Notes: generated from the letters alone by a model not told the origin. A stretch of DNA of 64,000 nt from an uncultured Paracoccaceae bacterium (GCA_947500135.1 CANMQX010000002.1:496001-560000); one strand, 5' to 3'; positions 9,597-20,308 are shown, counted from the stretch's first letter. Translations and numbers: made by a program.

Positions 9597-9892
9597 TGGC
9601 AGTCGCGGATGCCGATATCGCCTTCGCAACAGACCTGTTCTCTGACCTTGGCCAACTGACAACCCGCAAGATGTTTGGCGGCATGTGCCTATATCATCAG
9701 GGCATCGTGTTTGCCCTGCTCAGCAGCGACGGCCAGATCTACATCAAGGTCAAAGGTGAGTTGGCGCGCAAATTGCAAGCAGATGGCAGCACGCAGTTCC
9801 ACAACATGCCTTACTGGTCACTTCCCGACGGCGCATTGGAAGACGGGGAAGAGGCACTGTCGCTGGCCAAACAGGCCCTTGCCGTTTTATGA
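9596..9892 (+). CDS. TfoX/Sxy N-terminal domain protein
   Basis: TTRKMFGGMCLYHQGIVFALL... TfoX-N pattern. Confidence 0.8.
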   Translation: MAVADADIAFATDLFSDLGQLTTRKMFGGMCLYHQGIVFALLSSDGQIYIKVKGELARKLQADGSTQFHNMPYWSLPDGALEDGEEALSLAKQALAVL

Positions 9893-10834
9893 TCCGCTGC
9901 GGTTCTGCAGATGGACATAGGTTTCATTGAAACGCCGCTGCAAATGATCCACGGCCTTGATCGGCGGCGTCCCCGCCGGGGCGACATTCACATCATGGCC
10001 CGGGTTGAAGAACAACGGGACAGAGATGCGTTCAGCATCAGTACCAATCACCCGGTGCGGCGTTGCTTTGATCCGGCCAGAGGTCCACATTTCCAACATT
10101 TCACCGAAGTTGATGACGAACTCGCCAGGCGGTGCAGATAGCGGAATCCAACCACCGCCGCGCTTGCGCACCTCCAGCCCCGGCGATCCATCCGTGGCCA
10201 GCAATGTCAGGCAGCCATAATCAGTATGGGTGGCAATGCCAAAATCCTTCTCCGTCGCCCAGGCTGGTCGGGTCGGATAGAAATTGCCACGCAACAACGC
10301 CATAGGCCGTGCGAATTTGTCCCGAAAAAACGCGCCATCCTCCCCCGCAGCAGTGGCGATGGCGCATAACAGATCAAGGGCAAAAGCGGTGGCACGGGCA
10401 TAATAGTTCCGCAAGATCACGCCAAAATCCGGCGGCGTATCGGGCCAGATATTCGGGGCATAGCTGGGCAGGTTCAACGCAGCGACAGGATCATCAGGAT
10501 CAACCTCAAACCCGCAATCAAACACTTGTTTGTAGTCAGGATTGGCATTTGGATCGACCTGTTCAGACCCCGGCGCGCCCCACCCCCGGTTTGACCCGGT
10601 CGCGGCCATGTCAAACGCCTCCTTTTGACCAGAAGGCAGATGAAAGAACGTGCGATATGCAGCAATCACATCTTCCACCTCTGCGGCCGGGATTGGCGTG
10701 TTGTACACCGTTAGAAATCCGATATCGGCTGCGCCAATAACAACTTGCTCACAGGCGGCGGCATGGTTGGGGTGCTTGGGGTCAAGCAATGCAAAGGCAT
10801 CAATACGCGGTATCATTGGGGTCTCCGTCGTCAT
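9887..10834 (-). CDS. isopenicillin N synthase-like 2OG-Fe(II) oxygenase
   Basis: [11 protein letters not shown] (HxD) and ATPHRVIG...[11 protein letters not shown]. Confidence 0.88.
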   Translation of the reverse strand: MTTETPMIPRIDAFALLDPKHPNHAAACEQVVIGAADIGFLTVYNTPIPAAEVEDVIAAYRTFFHLPSGQKEAFDMAATGSNRGWGAPGSEQVDPNANPDYKQVFDCGFEVDPDDPVAALNLPSYAPNIWPDTPPDFGVILRNYYARATAFALDLLCAIATAAGEDGAFFRDKFARPMALLRGNFYPTRPAWATEKDFGIATHTDYGCLTLLATDGSPGLEVRKRGGGWIPLSAPPGEFVINFGEMLEMWTSGRIKATPHRVIGTDAERISVPLFFNPGHDVNVAPAGTPPIKAVDHLQRRFNETYVHLQNRSGS

Positions 10835-10898
10835 TCACTTTGCTTCTGTGCCGCGACTTGCTACCACCGGGACAGATTTTTGCAAACAGGAGCGTCAC

Positions 10899-11630
10899 AT
10901 GCCCCGCAAACTTGCCGCTGGCAACTGGAAAATGAACGGGCTGCGCGCCAGCCTGGCAGAGTTGAAAACGCTGGAAGAACGGCATGATGACGCGTCAGTT
11001 GATATTCTGATCTGTCCGCCTGCGACGCTGATCAGCGCCTGCAAGGACATGTTGTTTGATATCGGTGGGCAGGATTGCCACAGCGCCACATCCGGCGCGC
11101 ATACCGGCGATCTCAGCGCGCAAATGCTGGCCGATGCGGGCGCCAGCCATGTGCTGACCGGGCATTCCGAACGGCGGACGGATCATGGCGAAGATAACGC
11201 CACAGTCGCTGCCAAGTCCCGCGCCGCCTATGCCGCCGATCTGATGGCGGTCATCTGTATCGGCGAAACGCTGGAAGAACGCGAAAGCGGCTCAACGCTG
11301 TCTGTGATCGATACACAATTGGCAGGCTCTGTCCCCGACGCAGCAACCGCTCAAAACACCGTCATCGCCTATGAACCCGTCTGGGCTATTGGTACGGGCA
11401 AGGTCCCGACACTGGACCAAATCGGCGAAGTCCACGCCCATATCCGCGCACGCCTGACAGACCGGTTCACCGACGGGGCCGAGATGCGTATCCTTTACGG
11501 CGGATCGGTCAAGGGCAGCAACGCTGCCGATATCTTTGGCGTTCCGCATGTGGATGGCGCGCTTGTCGGGGGGGCCAGTCTCAAGGCGGATGACTTCTCG
11601 CCTATCATTACGGCCTTGGAAAAGGCATAA
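10899..11630 (+). CDS. tpiA: triosephosphate isomerase
   Basis: [33 protein letters not shown]. Confidence 0.96.
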   Translation: MPRKLAAGNWKMNGLRASLAELKTLEERHDDASVDILICPPATLISACKDMLFDIGGQDCHSATSGAHTGDLSAQMLADAGASHVLTGHSERRTDHGEDNATVAAKSRAAYAADLMAVICIGETLEERESGSTLSVIDTQLAGSVPDAATAQNTVIAYEPVWAIGTGKVPTLDQIGEVHAHIRARLTDRFTDGAEMRILYGGSVKGSNAADIFGVPHVDGALVGGASLKADDFSPIITALEKA

Positions 11631-11635
11631 GCTAC

Positions 11636-11665
11636 GACCCCCGGGCGCGCATTGCGCCGGGGGTC
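11636..11665. terminator. GC-rich hairpin between convergent tpiA and dctM
   Basis: GACCCCC...GGGGGTC inverted repeat. Confidence 0.5.
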
Positions 11666-11670
11666 TGCAT

Positions 11671-13101
11671 CTATCGGATCACAATCTCTGGTCCCATCAG
11701 CGTCGTTGGCAGATAGGTCGATATCGCCGGGATATAGGTGACCATGATCAGGAACACGAAGAGTACGGCCAGGAATGGCAGTGCGGCGCGCACCACGGCC
11801 ATCATTGGCATGCCCGCCACACCAGAGGTGACAAACAGGTTCAACCCGACCGGTGGCGTGATCATCCCAATCTCCATATTCACCACCATGATGATGCCCA
11901 GATGAATGGGGTCGATCCCTAGCTCAATCGCGATGGGAAACACCAGCGGGGCAACAATCACGATCAGGCCTGATGGCTCCATGAACTGACCGCCGATCAG
12001 CAGGATCAGGTTCACGATGATCAGGAACATCCACCAATTCAGACCGGCATCCAGCATCGCCCCCGCAATATGCTGCGGAATCTGTTCGTCGGTCAGCACA
12101 TGTTTCAAGATCAGGGCGTTGGCGATGATGAACATCAGCGTGATCGTGAGTTTGCCTGCCTCAAACAGGGTATCGCGGGTGTCACGGTGGAACAGCGCAG
12201 TAACCAACACCCATGGTTTGCGCAGCACGGACGATTTTGCACCCTCACCCTTTCCGGCCAGCGGGCCCATATCGCGATAGATGAAACAGGCCACGATAAA
12301 GGCATAGACAGACGCGACAGCAGCGGCCTCGGTCGGGGTAAAGATGGCACCGGTCCAGATCAACCCAAACGATCCATCGGCGCGGTCCCCAACCCATGGC
12401 ACACCGTAGATGCCGAACATGATGATCGCGATCAGCATCAGCCCCCAGAACGCATCACGGAAGCTGGCCCAGATCTCGCCCCAGCCCTGCCATTCGCCCT
12501 TGGGCATGTCTTTGATCCGGGCGATGACATAGATCGTGATCATCAGCATCAGACCGGCCAGCAGCCCCGGAAACACGCCCGCCAGAAACATCCGCCCGAC
12601 GGATACATCCGTGGCAGAGGCGTAGACCACCATCACAATGCTGGGCGGGATCAGGATACCCAGCGTACCGGCGTTACATATGACACCAGCGGCAAATTCC
12701 TTGGTATAGCCCACCTGTTTCATGGCCGTGATCACGATTGTCCCGATAGCAACCACCGTCGCTGGCGACGACCCCGACAGCGCCGCAAAGATCATGCAGG
12801 CAAAGACACCCGCAATAGCCAACCCGCCACGGGCATGGCCGACACAGGCGATGGAAAAACGGATGATCCGTTTGGCCACACCACCCGTCGACATGAAGCT
12901 TGAAGCAAGAATGAAGAACGGGATCGCCAGCAGTGTGTAATGCGCCGCCATAGCATTATAGAAACTCTGCGCAATCGAGGCGAGCGAGGTATCAGAATAG
13001 ACCAGCAGAAAGAATGTCGATGACAGCCCAAGCGAAATGGCAATCGGCACACCGATCAACAACAGGCTGATCACCATCGTGAAAAGAACTGCGACTTCCA
13101 T
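11671..13101 (-). CDS. dctM: TRAP transporter large permease
   Basis: DctM-like membrane protein: GSSPATVVAIGTIVI..., GGQFMEPSGLI, ITPPVGLNLFV. Confidence 0.93.
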   Translation of the reverse strand: MEVAVLFTMVISLLLIGVPIAISLGLSSTFFLLVYSDTSLASIAQSFYNAMAAHYTLLAIPFFILASSFMSTGGVAKRIIRFSIACVGHARGGLAIAGVFACMIFAALSGSSPATVVAIGTIVITAMKQVGYTKEFAAGVICNAGTLGILIPPSIVMVVYASATDVSVGRMFLAGVFPGLLAGLMLMITIYVIARIKDMPKGEWQGWGEIWASFRDAFWGLMLIAIIMFGIYGVPWVGDRADGSFGLIWTGAIFTPTEAAAVASVYAFIVACFIYRDMGPLAGKGEGAKSSVLRKPWVLVTALFHRDTRDTLFEAGKLTITLMFIIANALILKHVLTDEQIPQHIAGAMLDAGLNWWMFLIIVNLILLIGGQFMEPSGLIVIVAPLVFPIAIELGIDPIHLGIIMVVNMEIGMITPPVGLNLFVTSGVAGMPMMAVVRAALPFLAVLFVFLIMVTYIPAISTYLPTTLMGPEIVIR

Positions 13102-13104
13102 GGC

Positions 13105-13800
13105 TTAACGCTCCCCCGCCTGAATTTCGGCAACAGCATCCTCGGCCTCGTGGCTGACAATCAGGCCGTCACGCTCACCGCGCAAAATGGCAATCGTAGC
13201 CTGCACAAAGCGAAACAGCAGCAGGGCGGCACCCAGCGGCACGATCAGATAGGGAATGGCACGAGGCAGCTTCTCAAACGGCTCATCGCCGTCGATTAGC
13301 AGCCAACCCTCTAACACGCCACGGCTCCATTCAGGGATCGGGACATAGACGGTTGGGGTATAGCCACGGAAATCCTGAATACGCATCTCTTGCAGGCCTG
13401 TCGGGATCACCCGACCGGTTGTCTGCGGCAGGTTGGCGAAATTGGCATAAAAATCCCACGCGCCTTTCAGCAGCAACGCAGCATAGGCGATGCAGCAGAA
13501 AGCGGCGATCAGCGCCACGATCCGGCGCACCGCAGGCGGCAGCAGATTGGTCACAGCATCGACACCTAGATGGGCGGTAACCTTCACGCCGTAACTGACA
13601 CCAAACATCACCAGCCAGGCAAACAGGATCAAAACGACCTCCTGCCCCCAGATCAGCCCGTCAGCAAAACCATAGCGGAGCACCACGTTCACAAAGGTGA
13701 CCCCCGCCATGAGGGCCAGGATCACGGCGATCGCTGTCTCCTCAAATTCATGCACGGCACGCCCGATAGGGCCCCGTGGCTGCCAGCCAGTTGCAGACAT
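13105..13800 (-). CDS. dctQ: TRAP transporter small permease
   Basis: Four-TM DctQ-like protein directly upstream of dctM. Confidence 0.85.
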   Translation of the reverse strand: MSATGWQPRGPIGRAVHEFEETAIAVILALMAGVTFVNVVLRYGFADGLIWGQEVVLILFAWLVMFGVSYGVKVTAHLGVDAVTNLLPPAVRRIVALIAAFCCIAYAALLLKGAWDFYANFANLPQTTGRVIPTGLQEMRIQDFRGYTPTVYVPIPEWSRGVLEGWLLIDGDEPFEKLPRAIPYLIVPLGAALLLFRFVQATIAILRGERDGLIVSHEAEDAVAEIQAGER

Positions 13801-13894
13801 GATATCTCACTCCCCTGAGATTGCCCCCGGTCCCGTCGGGGTGATTGGCAGGGCCACGCGCAGCGGCCCCGCCAGATGATCCACAAGGATCAAA

Positions 13895-14899
13895 TTACAT
13901 GGACTCGTTGATTTGCTGTGCGGCGTCGATGTTATCTTGACCCACATCCTCAACGAACTTGCCCCAAACCGGGCGCATGGTGTCAACCCAGGCCTGACGC
14001 TCTTCGGCATTCAACTCGCGGATTTCGCCACCAGCGTCGATGATCGCCTGCTTGGCCTCTTCGTTCACAGCAAAGGCTTCCGCGTTCCGGGTATCTGTCA
14101 CCTCACCCAGGATCGTCAGGAACTGGTCGCGGACCTCTGGCTCAAGGCTGTCGAGGAAGTCGGTCGACGTCACAACAAGGTAATCAATAATACCGTGGTT
14201 TGTCTCGGTGATCCCGTCCTGCACTTCAAAGAACTTCTGGCCGTAGATATTCGACCATGTGTTTTCCTGACCATCGACAACGCCTGTCTGCAGCGCGCCG
14301 TAAACTTCAGAGAATGCCATTGGCTGTGGTGATGCACCCATCGCTTCCATCTGGGCGACCAGTACGTCCGAATTTTGGACCCGGAACTTCAGGCCAGACG
14401 CATCGGTGGGTGACACCAGTGGCACATTGGCCGACATCTGCTTCATCCCGTTATGCCAGAACGCAAGGCCCTGCAGGCCGCGACGCTGCATGCTGTCTTT
14501 CATCGCCTGACCAGTGTCCGACGCTTGGAACGCATCAACAGCGGCGATGTTTTCAAACATGAAGGGCAGATCAAAGATGCGGAACTGCTTGGTGAAGGCT
14601 TCGAATTTTGACAGCGAAGGTGCCGCCAGTTGCACGTCGCCCTGCAACATCGCTTCCAGCACTTGGTCATCGTTGTAAAGCTGGCTGGAGGGGAAAACCT
14701 CCATGCACATGGTGCCGTTCATTTCCGCATTTACGCGGTCCGCCAGCAGACTTGCCGCGATCCCTTTCGGGTGACGGTCGGTGTTCGTCACATGGCTGAA
14801 TTTGACAACAATCTCGCCGTCGTCGCAGCCTTCGGCATAGGCCGATGTCGCCATCACAGAGATTGCAGCCATTGCGGCTGCGGCTTTCAAAAAGGTCAT
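13895..14899 (-). CDS. dctP: TRAP transporter substrate-binding protein, DctP family
   Basis: Signal peptide; FRVQNSDVLVAQMEAMGASPQPMAFSEVYGALQTGVVDGQENTW. Confidence 0.93.
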   Translation of the reverse strand: MTFLKAAAAMAAISVMATSAYAEGCDDGEIVVKFSHVTNTDRHPKGIAASLLADRVNAEMNGTMCMEVFPSSQLYNDDQVLEAMLQGDVQLAAPSLSKFEAFTKQFRIFDLPFMFENIAAVDAFQASDTGQAMKDSMQRRGLQGLAFWHNGMKQMSANVPLVSPTDASGLKFRVQNSDVLVAQMEAMGASPQPMAFSEVYGALQTGVVDGQENTWSNIYGQKFFEVQDGITETNHGIIDYLVVTSTDFLDSLEPEVRDQFLTILGEVTDTRNAEAFAVNEEAKQAIIDAGGEIRELNAEERQAWVDTMRPVWGKFVEDVGQDNIDAAQQINESM

Positions 14900-15118
14900 T
14901 ATATCTCCTCCCAAGAGAATCTTGCCGCCCCTTGATCAGGCGTGCATCGTGATCAGACAGATTGCGCAGCCGCCAGACAAGCGGCATTAATCAAAATTAG
15001 AAACGGGGCATAAATTATTGAAAATATTAAAAACTTTACGAAACGATATTATCGTACCGCAATGTTGCGCGGAAAATCGCACATCTGTTTGCGCCCAACG
15101 TGCGGAAATCCACACAGA

Positions 15119-15949
15119 TCAGGGGGTGTTCTCATCCAGCACAGCGCGCAGCGTTGCAGCTGCCGTTTCGATATCTTCCATGACAGCATCAGCCCCAACC
15201 AGATGAATGATATCCGGAAAATGGATCAGCACATTACCGGCTACGACTATATTCGACAGTGGCTGTGTGATGCGCAGCGCAAGGATCAGGCGGGCCAGCG
15301 GTTCGATCATTCGGTCGGAATGGGCCACTAAGACAACGGCGCGATAGTTGCGTTCTTCACTTTGATGCAACAACTGATCATGGGTGAGCCCCACCGACAT
15401 ATCAACATCCCACCCTTCCCGGCGGAAAAGGTCAGTTGCCATTTCAATACCCAATGTGTGGTCCTCGCCAGGTACCAAGGCAAACAAAGCCGGTCGTTCG
15501 TCGCGCCCGTCGGTCAATGAGGCCGCAACAATATGGCGCAGGCCCCGGATAATCCGATAAAGCCTGCCGGATGCCAATGTAACGTCGACAAATGAAATGC
15601 GGTCTTCGTCCCACATCGTCCCAAGACTACGCGCAGCACCCGCGACATAGCTCAGGTAAATTGCCTCGACATCCACCCCATCACGGCGGGCGGCCAGGAT
15701 GATACGGTCCGCGGCGTCATGGTCCGCAGACAAAAGTGCTGCGCAAAGCAGATCAATCTCTGATTGTGTTGGAAGGTCTTCTTTTCTGTCACCGTGCGGC
15801 ACACGAAACGCCAGTCGTTTCACAACCTCACGGGCAAGCGCCTCGACCGCTGGCCGGGGAAGCTTCTGTTCGGCCAACTTAAAATGCTGGTCAGCCCGGT
15901 CATATTCAGAACGGTCAAACGCATCCGCGTTCAGCGGCGCACGAGCCAT
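15119..15949 (-). CDS. B12-binding-domain-like regulator (AerR/PpaA-type architecture)
   Basis: Methionine-synthase-like cap region plus GEDHTLGIEMATDLFRREGWDVDMSVGLTHDQLLH; ExHxxG in place of DxHxxG. Confidence 0.6.
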   Translation of the reverse strand: MARAPLNADAFDRSEYDRADQHFKLAEQKLPRPAVEALAREVVKRLAFRVPHGDRKEDLPTQSEIDLLCAALLSADHDAADRIILAARRDGVDVEAIYLSYVAGAARSLGTMWDEDRISFVDVTLASGRLYRIIRGLRHIVAASLTDGRDERPALFALVPGEDHTLGIEMATDLFRREGWDVDMSVGLTHDQLLHQSEERNYRAVVLVAHSDRMIEPLARLILALRITQPLSNIVVAGNVLIHFPDIIHLVGADAVMEDIETAAATLRAVLDENTP

Positions 15950-16084
15950 GAACGTCCCTCCCTTGTGCCACGTCTAAAACCGCCCGGAACCCTTACTAGT
16001 CCGTTAGCGATATCAGTCACAAGAGAATCATATCACAAACCCGTGTGCGCCAAGGCGCGGCAGAAGGTCGCGCCTACGCACGCC

Positions 16085-17311
16085 TTAGTTGCGAAAATCC
16101 TCGGCACGCAAACCATGTTTGGTCAGCTTGTCATAGAAGGTCTTGCGCGGCAGCTGCAGCTCGCGGACGACATGTGTCGCGCGCCCATTATGACGGCGTA
16201 GGGCGGCAATCAGCAAAGATCGTTCGACCTGCGCCATCTGGGCCGCAAGACCGGCACCGACCTGCCCGTCGCTTTCATCCAGCCCCATTGCAAAGCGCAT
16301 CGCGACATTCATCAAGGCGCGCGCGTTGCCCGGCCAATCCTGCGCCATCAGGCGCGCAGTATGATCCGGCGTAATCTCGGGCATTGGCAAATTCGCCTGC
16401 TCGCAGGCCTGTGCCACGTAATGCTGGAACAGCACCGGTATGTCTTGGGGACGTTCACGCAGGGCTGGCACACGCACGCGCATCATATCCAACCGATAAA
16501 ACAGTTCTGCGCTAAAGCTGCCATGGCCCATCGCATCTTTGATATTACGTGTTGATCCGGCCAGAACACGACTTGGCTCGGTTGCTTCCAAACGATCCAG
16601 CAGGGCCAATTGCACGGCAGGGTCCAGCCCGGTTACTTCATCAATGTATAGCGTGCCGTCTTTGGCTTGTCCCAGCGCAGAGGCCAGACCCGCCTCATCC
16701 AATGACGCGGCTGCACGTTTCACAAATGGATGCGCGGCGTCAGGCGACAACAAGTGAATAACCTCTGCAATTTTGGAAGTTCCCGACCCCGGCTCGCCCA
16801 GGATCAGGGCTTCTGTCCCTGCGCGGGCGACAGCGCGGGCTTGACCCCGCAATTCCTCTGCCAGCGGCGAATGCCCAAACAACATACGCGCCGCCGCATC
16901 GCCCGCCTCCAACTCTGATTTCAGTCGCCGGTTTTCAAGAACCAGCGCGCGCGCCGCCAAGGCCCGTTCAATCACGGCGATGAAATCTCGCGGGGCGCAG
17001 GGTTTTTCCAGAAAATCATAAGCCCCGGCTGACATCGCGCGCACGGCCATCGGAATATCCGCTTCGCCCGTCAGCAGGATCACCGGCATCTCGGGATCCG
17101 TTTCGCGCACAAAATCCAGCAGATAGAACCCATCACGACCGGGCATGCGGATATCGGACACCACAACACCATCAAAACTGGGATCCAGGTGATCCTTGGC
17201 TTCGACAAATGACCCGGCAACCGTTGGGGCCAAATCGGCCAATTCCAGCGTTTGGCCCAGCGCCTCGCGAATATCGCGGTCATCATCAACAAGCAGAACA
17301 CGACGCGTCAT
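16085..17311 (-). CDS. DctD-like response regulator with degenerate AAA+ domain
   Basis: Receiver domain (VLLVDDDRDIREALGQ), AAA+ region (GTLYIDEV, FYRLDMMRVRVPALRERPQDIP), C-terminal Fis-like HTH; no GAFTGA. Confidence 0.85.
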   Translation of the reverse strand: MTRRVLLVDDDRDIREALGQTLELADLAPTVAGSFVEAKDHLDPSFDGVVVSDIRMPGRDGFYLLDFVRETDPEMPVILLTGEADIPMAVRAMSAGAYDFLEKPCAPRDFIAVIERALAARALVLENRRLKSELEAGDAAARMLFGHSPLAEELRGQARAVARAGTEALILGEPGSGTSKIAEVIHLLSPDAAHPFVKRAAASLDEAGLASALGQAKDGTLYIDEVTGLDPAVQLALLDRLEATEPSRVLAGSTRNIKDAMGHGSFSAELFYRLDMMRVRVPALRERPQDIPVLFQHYVAQACEQANLPMPEITPDHTARLMAQDWPGNARALMNVAMRFAMGLDESDGQVGAGLAAQMAQVERSLLIAALRRHNGRATHVVRELQLPRKTFYDKLTKHGLRAEDFRN

Positions 17312-19077
17312 GCCGCAACCTCTTGCAGGACAGTATCGAGCTCCACCGTGAAAATGGCCCCGCCATCGGGATGGTTACGGCCACGGATCGCACCACCAAA
17401 GCTTTGCACCAACCCATAAGAAATTGACAGGCCCAGCCCCATCCCCTCTGCCGCGCCAACGGCTTTGGTGGAATAGAACGGATCAAAAATCTTCTCTGGT
17501 TCAGCAATGCCCGGACCGGTGTCGCGCACCGACAGTGTCGTCCGGCCACCCGTCTGCGCAACGGAGATAAAGATATTTTTGGGCTCGCTGTCTTCCATCG
17601 CGTCCATACCATTGGACACAAGGTTCAACACGACCTGCTGCAAACGCACCTCCCCCCCCCGCACGATCACCGGGGTGTCAGGGCGGACCCAGTGTAGGGT
17701 CACACCAGTTTGGGCGGCACGCGGGCCAACCATCTCTAGCACCGCGTCGATCACCCCCGGCAAATCCACGTTTATGGGCGGCTCATCCTCTTGCCGGGCA
17801 AACGCACGCAGATTGCTGATGATGCGGCCCATGCGGCGCGCCAATTCCGAGATGCGGCCCAGATTATGAGCAGCGACCTGTGGCTTATCGCGATCCAGAA
17901 ACCCTTGCGCATTTTCGGCGAATGACCTGATCGCGGTTAGCGGCTGGTTCAGCTCATGACTAATACCAGCTGACATCTGGCCCAACGCCGACAGCTTACC
18001 GGCCTGCACCAGTTCATCCTGCGCTTTTTGCAACCGCTGTTCGGCGGCCTTGCGTTCGGCCACCTCCCGCCGCAGATCAGCGTTCAGCGCTTGGAGGTCG
18101 GCAGTACGGTCACGCACCCGACGCTCTAGTTTTGTATTCAACACAGCCAAGGTGCGTCGGCGTTGCGTCACCACCAGCAACAGCGTGCCAAATGCCAAAC
18201 AAACCGCAGCAGCAATGGCCGCCTGCAGGCTGGCCAACTGGCGCGCCGGGGCCACATCAACCAGCACTTCGCCCGTCATCCCGACAACCGGTAAATCGAG
18301 TGTCAGATGCAATGCGCGCGTTGGCAGATAACGGCCCCCATCCACATCCCAAACTTCATAGCCGCTGACCAGATCTTCGGAATAACGCACAAATGGGGTC
18401 ACGCTATCGGGCGGATATTCCAGCTTCTGCACTGGATCGCCAACACGGGACCGAAACACCAGTTCCGACCGGTTGGATAGAAAAATCACGCCACGCTGAT
18501 CGGTAAAAAACACCGTAGGGCGGGCACCGCGCCATGTCGCCTCGACTGGTTCAACATCGGCATAGACAACCAGCGCGCCTTCAACCGGTCCTTGTTTGGA
18601 AAAGACGGGGGCGGCAAAGACAAAGGCGCGACGCTGATAGGCCTCGCTGAACAAATGATAGAAACCCAGCGCGCCATCCAGCGCCCGTTCGAAGTAGGCG
18701 CGACCAGCATGATCAACATTTGGGGCCTCCTCGGTGGCGACCAACGCACTTCCGGACACATCCACCAGAATAATATCCAAGGCCCCGGTTTTATCGGCAA
18801 TCTCTTGCAGGACGGGGCGCAACGTCGCGGCGGGCGCGGCACCATCCATCACGGCGCGCAATTGCGGGTGATCGGCCGTAAGCACCGATAATTCGCGATA
18901 GCGCCGCAATTCGCCCGTCAAACTGTCCGAGGCAAGCGCCAGATCGGATCGGGCGCGCTGGTCAAGTTGCGCCAGCGCCGACACATACCCATACCACCAA
19001 ACTCCACCGGCAAAGGCCAGGACAGCCGCCAGAAATCCGGTAATGATCAGCAAGCGAAGGCGAAACAATTGGCGCAT
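17308..19077 (-). CDS. dctB: sensor histidine kinase, DctB-like
   Basis: GISHELNQPLTAIRSFAENA H-box, VLNLVSNGMDAM N-box, G boxes; N-terminal TM plus periplasmic sensor. Confidence 0.88.
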   Translation of the reverse strand: MRQLFRLRLLIITGFLAAVLAFAGGVWWYGYVSALAQLDQRARSDLALASDSLTGELRRYRELSVLTADHPQLRAVMDGAAPAATLRPVLQEIADKTGALDIILVDVSGSALVATEEAPNVDHAGRAYFERALDGALGFYHLFSEAYQRRAFVFAAPVFSKQGPVEGALVVYADVEPVEATWRGARPTVFFTDQRGVIFLSNRSELVFRSRVGDPVQKLEYPPDSVTPFVRYSEDLVSGYEVWDVDGGRYLPTRALHLTLDLPVVGMTGEVLVDVAPARQLASLQAAIAAAVCLAFGTLLLVVTQRRRTLAVLNTKLERRVRDRTADLQALNADLRREVAERKAAEQRLQKAQDELVQAGKLSALGQMSAGISHELNQPLTAIRSFAENAQGFLDRDKPQVAAHNLGRISELARRMGRIISNLRAFARQEDEPPINVDLPGVIDAVLEMVGPRAAQTGVTLHWVRPDTPVIVRGGEVRLQQVVLNLVSNGMDAMEDSEPKNIFISVAQTGGRTTLSVRDTGPGIAEPEKIFDPFYSTKAVGAAEGMGLGLSISYGLVQSFGGAIRGRNHPDGGAIFTVELDTVLQEVAA

Positions 19078-19138
19078 GCGCCGCAGCTTATCCAGCCCCC
19101 CTTGCAAAGACCAGACAGGTGGCCCAAAGCTACGCGTC

Positions 19139-20308
19139 ATGCACAGATTTGACCAATCCCCCACCGACCCGAATTTCGTCCAGAACCCCTACCCGTTTTA
19201 TGATCGCGCACGGGCGACAGGCGATTTTTTCTGGTGGCAGAATTATGACATGGCTTGTGCGGTCAGTCACAAGGCAGTTCATGCGGTCTTGCGCGACAAA
19301 CGCATGGGCCGGGAATGTCCCGCAGAATTGGCGCCGGACACGCCCGGCCACCTGCGCCCGTTCTACGCGATTGAGGCGCATTCAATGCTGGAACTGGAAC
19401 CGCCACGCCATACAAGACTGCGCGCACTTGTGCTGCGCGCCTTCACAAGTCGGACGATTGCGGCACTTGAACCGGGGATCCGGCAGCTTTGCCACCATCT
19501 GATCGATCAGTTCCCGGATCAGCCCTTTGATCTGCTCAAACATTATGCCCAACCTGTTCCGGTCATCGTCATTTGCCGCCTTCTGGGCGTGCCTGAAACA
19601 TACGCTGACGATCTACTGCGCTGGTCCAACGCGATGGTCGCGATGTATCAGGCAGGGCGAAGCCGAGCCATCGAAGATGCCGCCGCCCAGGCCAGCCATG
19701 AATTCAGCGCCTTCATGCGGGACTATATCAGCCAAAGGCGCAAGACCCCGGGCGATGATCTGATTTCGACATTGATCGCCGCAGAACAAGCCGGTGACAA
19801 ACTCAACGAGGATGAGCTGATCACCACCTGCATCCTTTTGCTGAACGCAGGGCATGAGGCCACGGTTCACACGCTTGGCAATGGTGTCAAAACGCTTCTT
19901 GAAAGGGACATCCGCACGATCTCACCTTCGACGGTCGAGGAAGTTATCCGTTTCGATCCGCCGCTGCATATGTTCACCCGCTGGGTTTATGAGGATGTCG
20001 AACTGCATGGCCAGCAATTCAAACGTGGTGACCAGATCGCCTGCTTGCTTGCTGCGGCGAACCGCGATCCAGATGCCTATGCTGCGCCTGACCGGTTTGA
20101 TCCCAACCGCAAGGGACCACAAAGCACAAGCTTTGGCGGCGGCATCCATTTTTGTGTCGGGGCACCGCTTGCGCGGCTGGAACTGCAAATTGCGCTCAGC
20201 GTTCTGTTCGAACGTTGTCCAAAACTGTCGATCACCGAAACCGCGCAATACGCCAACGTCTACCACTTTCACGGCCTCAAGGAATTGATCGTCTCCCCGA
20301 ACCGTTAA
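19139..20308 (+). CDS. cytochrome P450
   Basis: I-helix LLLNAGHEATVHTLGNG; heme loop FGGGIHFCVGAPLARLE. Confidence 0.95.
   Translation: MHRFDQSPTDPNFVQNPYPFYDRARATGDFFWWQNYDMACAVSHKAVHAVLRDKRMGRECPAELAPDTPGHLRPFYAIEAHSMLELEPPRHTRLRALVLRAFTSRTIAALEPGIRQLCHHLIDQFPDQPFDLLKHYAQPVPVIVICRLLGVPETYADDLLRWSNAMVAMYQAGRSRAIEDAAAQASHEFSAFMRDYISQRRKTPGDDLISTLIAAEQAGDKLNEDELITTCILLLNAGHEATVHTLGNGVKTLLERDIRTISPSTVEEVIRFDPPLHMFTRWVYEDVELHGQQFKRGDQIACLLAAANRDPDAYAAPDRFDPNRKGPQSTSFGGGIHFCVGAPLARLELQIALSVLFERCPKLSITETAQYANVYHFHGLKELIVSPNR

Noticed and set aside
12070-12903. 277-aa His/Asp-rich plus-strand ORF
   Set aside because: Antisense shadow of dctM; composition typical of reverse-complement membrane protein sequence.
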